Assembly: GCA_030625445.1 (NCBI GenBank)
Contig: DAOUQU010000115.1
Span: 1-5,712 of the forward strand
Direction: 5' to 3'
Length of the DNA stretch: 5,712 nucleotides
From: Gammaproteobacteria bacterium
GTDB taxonomy: Bacteria; Pseudomonadota; Gammaproteobacteria; Chromatiales; Chromatiaceae
Of the stretch, positions 5,283 through 5,712 are shown piece after piece (positions within the stretch are counted from its first letter, which is position 1; each line of letters opens with the position of its first letter). The notes under the pieces were generated by a model. The model was not told the origin of the DNA, did not search any database, and saw nothing but the letters and a program-made list of their open reading frames with translations. A program made the translations under genes and the position numbers.

Positions 5283-5712
5283 TCATCCGCCGGGCAGCTG
5301 TATAGCCGGTTCCTGCATACGGCCAAGCTGCTCGCGCAAGCCCAGCACCAGATCTTCCCAGTAACGTGTCTCCCCGAACCATGGGAAGGCAATCGGAAAG
5401 GCCGGATCCTGCCAGCGCCTCGCCAGCCAGGCGGCATGGTGCAGCATGCGCAGGGTTCTCAGCGCCTCGATCAGATGCAGTTCCTGCAGATTGAAAGCAT
5501 GAAACTGCCTATAGCCATCCAGCACATCTTGCATCTGCAACGCCATCTCGTGGGGTTCGCCCGACAGCAGCATCCACAAATCCTGGACGGCTGGACCGCT
5601 GCGGCAGTCATCGAGATCGACGAAGAACGGGCCGTCGCGCCACAGAATGTTGCCGGGATGACAGTCGCCGTGAAGGCGGATTGCGCTGAATTCACCGGCA
5701 CGCTCGAATGAA
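5283..5712 (-). CDS. srkA: Stress response serine/threonine kinase SrkA (YihE/RdoA), C-terminal part, cut by the window edge
   Basis: The minus-strand frame runs open from the stop at 5283-5285 to the right edge, giving 142 residues without an N-terminus; E. coli SrkA has about 328. Visible are RLHGDCHPGNILWRDG (catalytic D16 and metal-binding N21 of the visible part) and FFVDLDD (D32), whose 5- and 11-residue spacing equals D201, N206 and D217 of E. coli SrkA. GPAVQDLWMLL, ARRWQDPAFP, FPWFGE, YWEDLV and QEPAIQL follow as in E. coli. SrkA is a cytoplasmic kinase with an aminoglycoside-phosphotransferase-like fold, linked in E. coli to the Cpx envelope-stress response and protection from stress-induced death. 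An apparent shorter frame starting at the TTG at 5577-5579 is only an internal piece. It converges on the MoxR/VWA operon, with the REP pair between. Upstream control is outside the window. Confidence 0.93.
   Translation of the reverse strand, partial: SFERAGEFSAIRLHGDCHPGNILWRDGPFFVDLDDCRSGPAVQDLWMLLSGEPHEMALQMQDVLDGYRQFHAFNLQELHLIEALRTLRMLHHAAWLARRWQDPAFPIAFPWFGETRYWEDLVLGLREQLGRMQEPAIQLPGG

Noticed and set aside
5283..5579. A complete 98-residue minus-strand protein
   Set aside because: The frame stays open upstream to the window edge and carries HGDCHPGN and VDLDD there, so this is only the internal C-terminal part of srkA.
5265..5711. Plus-strand open frame of 148 codons opposite srkA
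   Set aside because: The minus strand encodes clear SrkA motifs over the same bases; this frame has none.

Overview
The window looks like ordinary chromosome from a gammaproteobacterium. The reasons are an SrkA (YihE/RdoA)-type kinase, a Pseudomonas-like REP pair (TGTAGGAG...), TCATTGCGAG-type dispersed repeats, and a separate PntAA-type transhydrogenase alpha subunit. A free-living or symbiotic sulfur-oxidiser-like lineage would fit, but that is only an impression. There are five protein genes: four complete and one cut by the right edge. I see no tRNA, rRNA, CRISPR array, phage gene or transposase.

Layout. (1) 5-1102, minus: pntAA, the soluble NAD(H)-binding subunit of proton-translocating transhydrogenase. 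Its partners pntAB and pntB would lie off the left edge. (2) 1103-1461: a divergent intergenic region with a plausible pntAA promoter and a 221-bp element (1208-1428). The element has 18-bp terminal inverted repeats and encloses three alternating copies of a TCATTGCGAG/GCGGCAATC repeat; it looks like a MITE. (3) 1462-2424, plus: a ten-helix SLAC1/TehA-family anion channel. (4) 2425-2768: a 344-bp gene-free stretch with seven perfect GTTGGCA heptamers, followed by a diverged array of the same heptamer in the opposite orientation, arranged as three 41-47 bp modules. (5) 2769-5130, plus: a two-gene overlapping operon of a MoxR-type AAA+ ATPase and a metallopeptidase-like/VWA (DUF2201-type) protein. 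(6) 5131-5282: a convergent intergenic region with a head-to-head REP pair that folds into one long hairpin. (7) 5283-5712, minus: the C-terminal part of srkA.

Functionally, the MoxR and VWA proteins almost certainly act together as an ATP-driven chaperone/adaptor pair with an unknown client. The other genes are separate housekeeping or stress units: redox balance, anion flux and stress kinase. The most unusual features are non-coding: a compact set of three repeat families (a TIR-bounded composite, heptamer arrays and a REP doublet), each occupying one of the three intergenic gaps.
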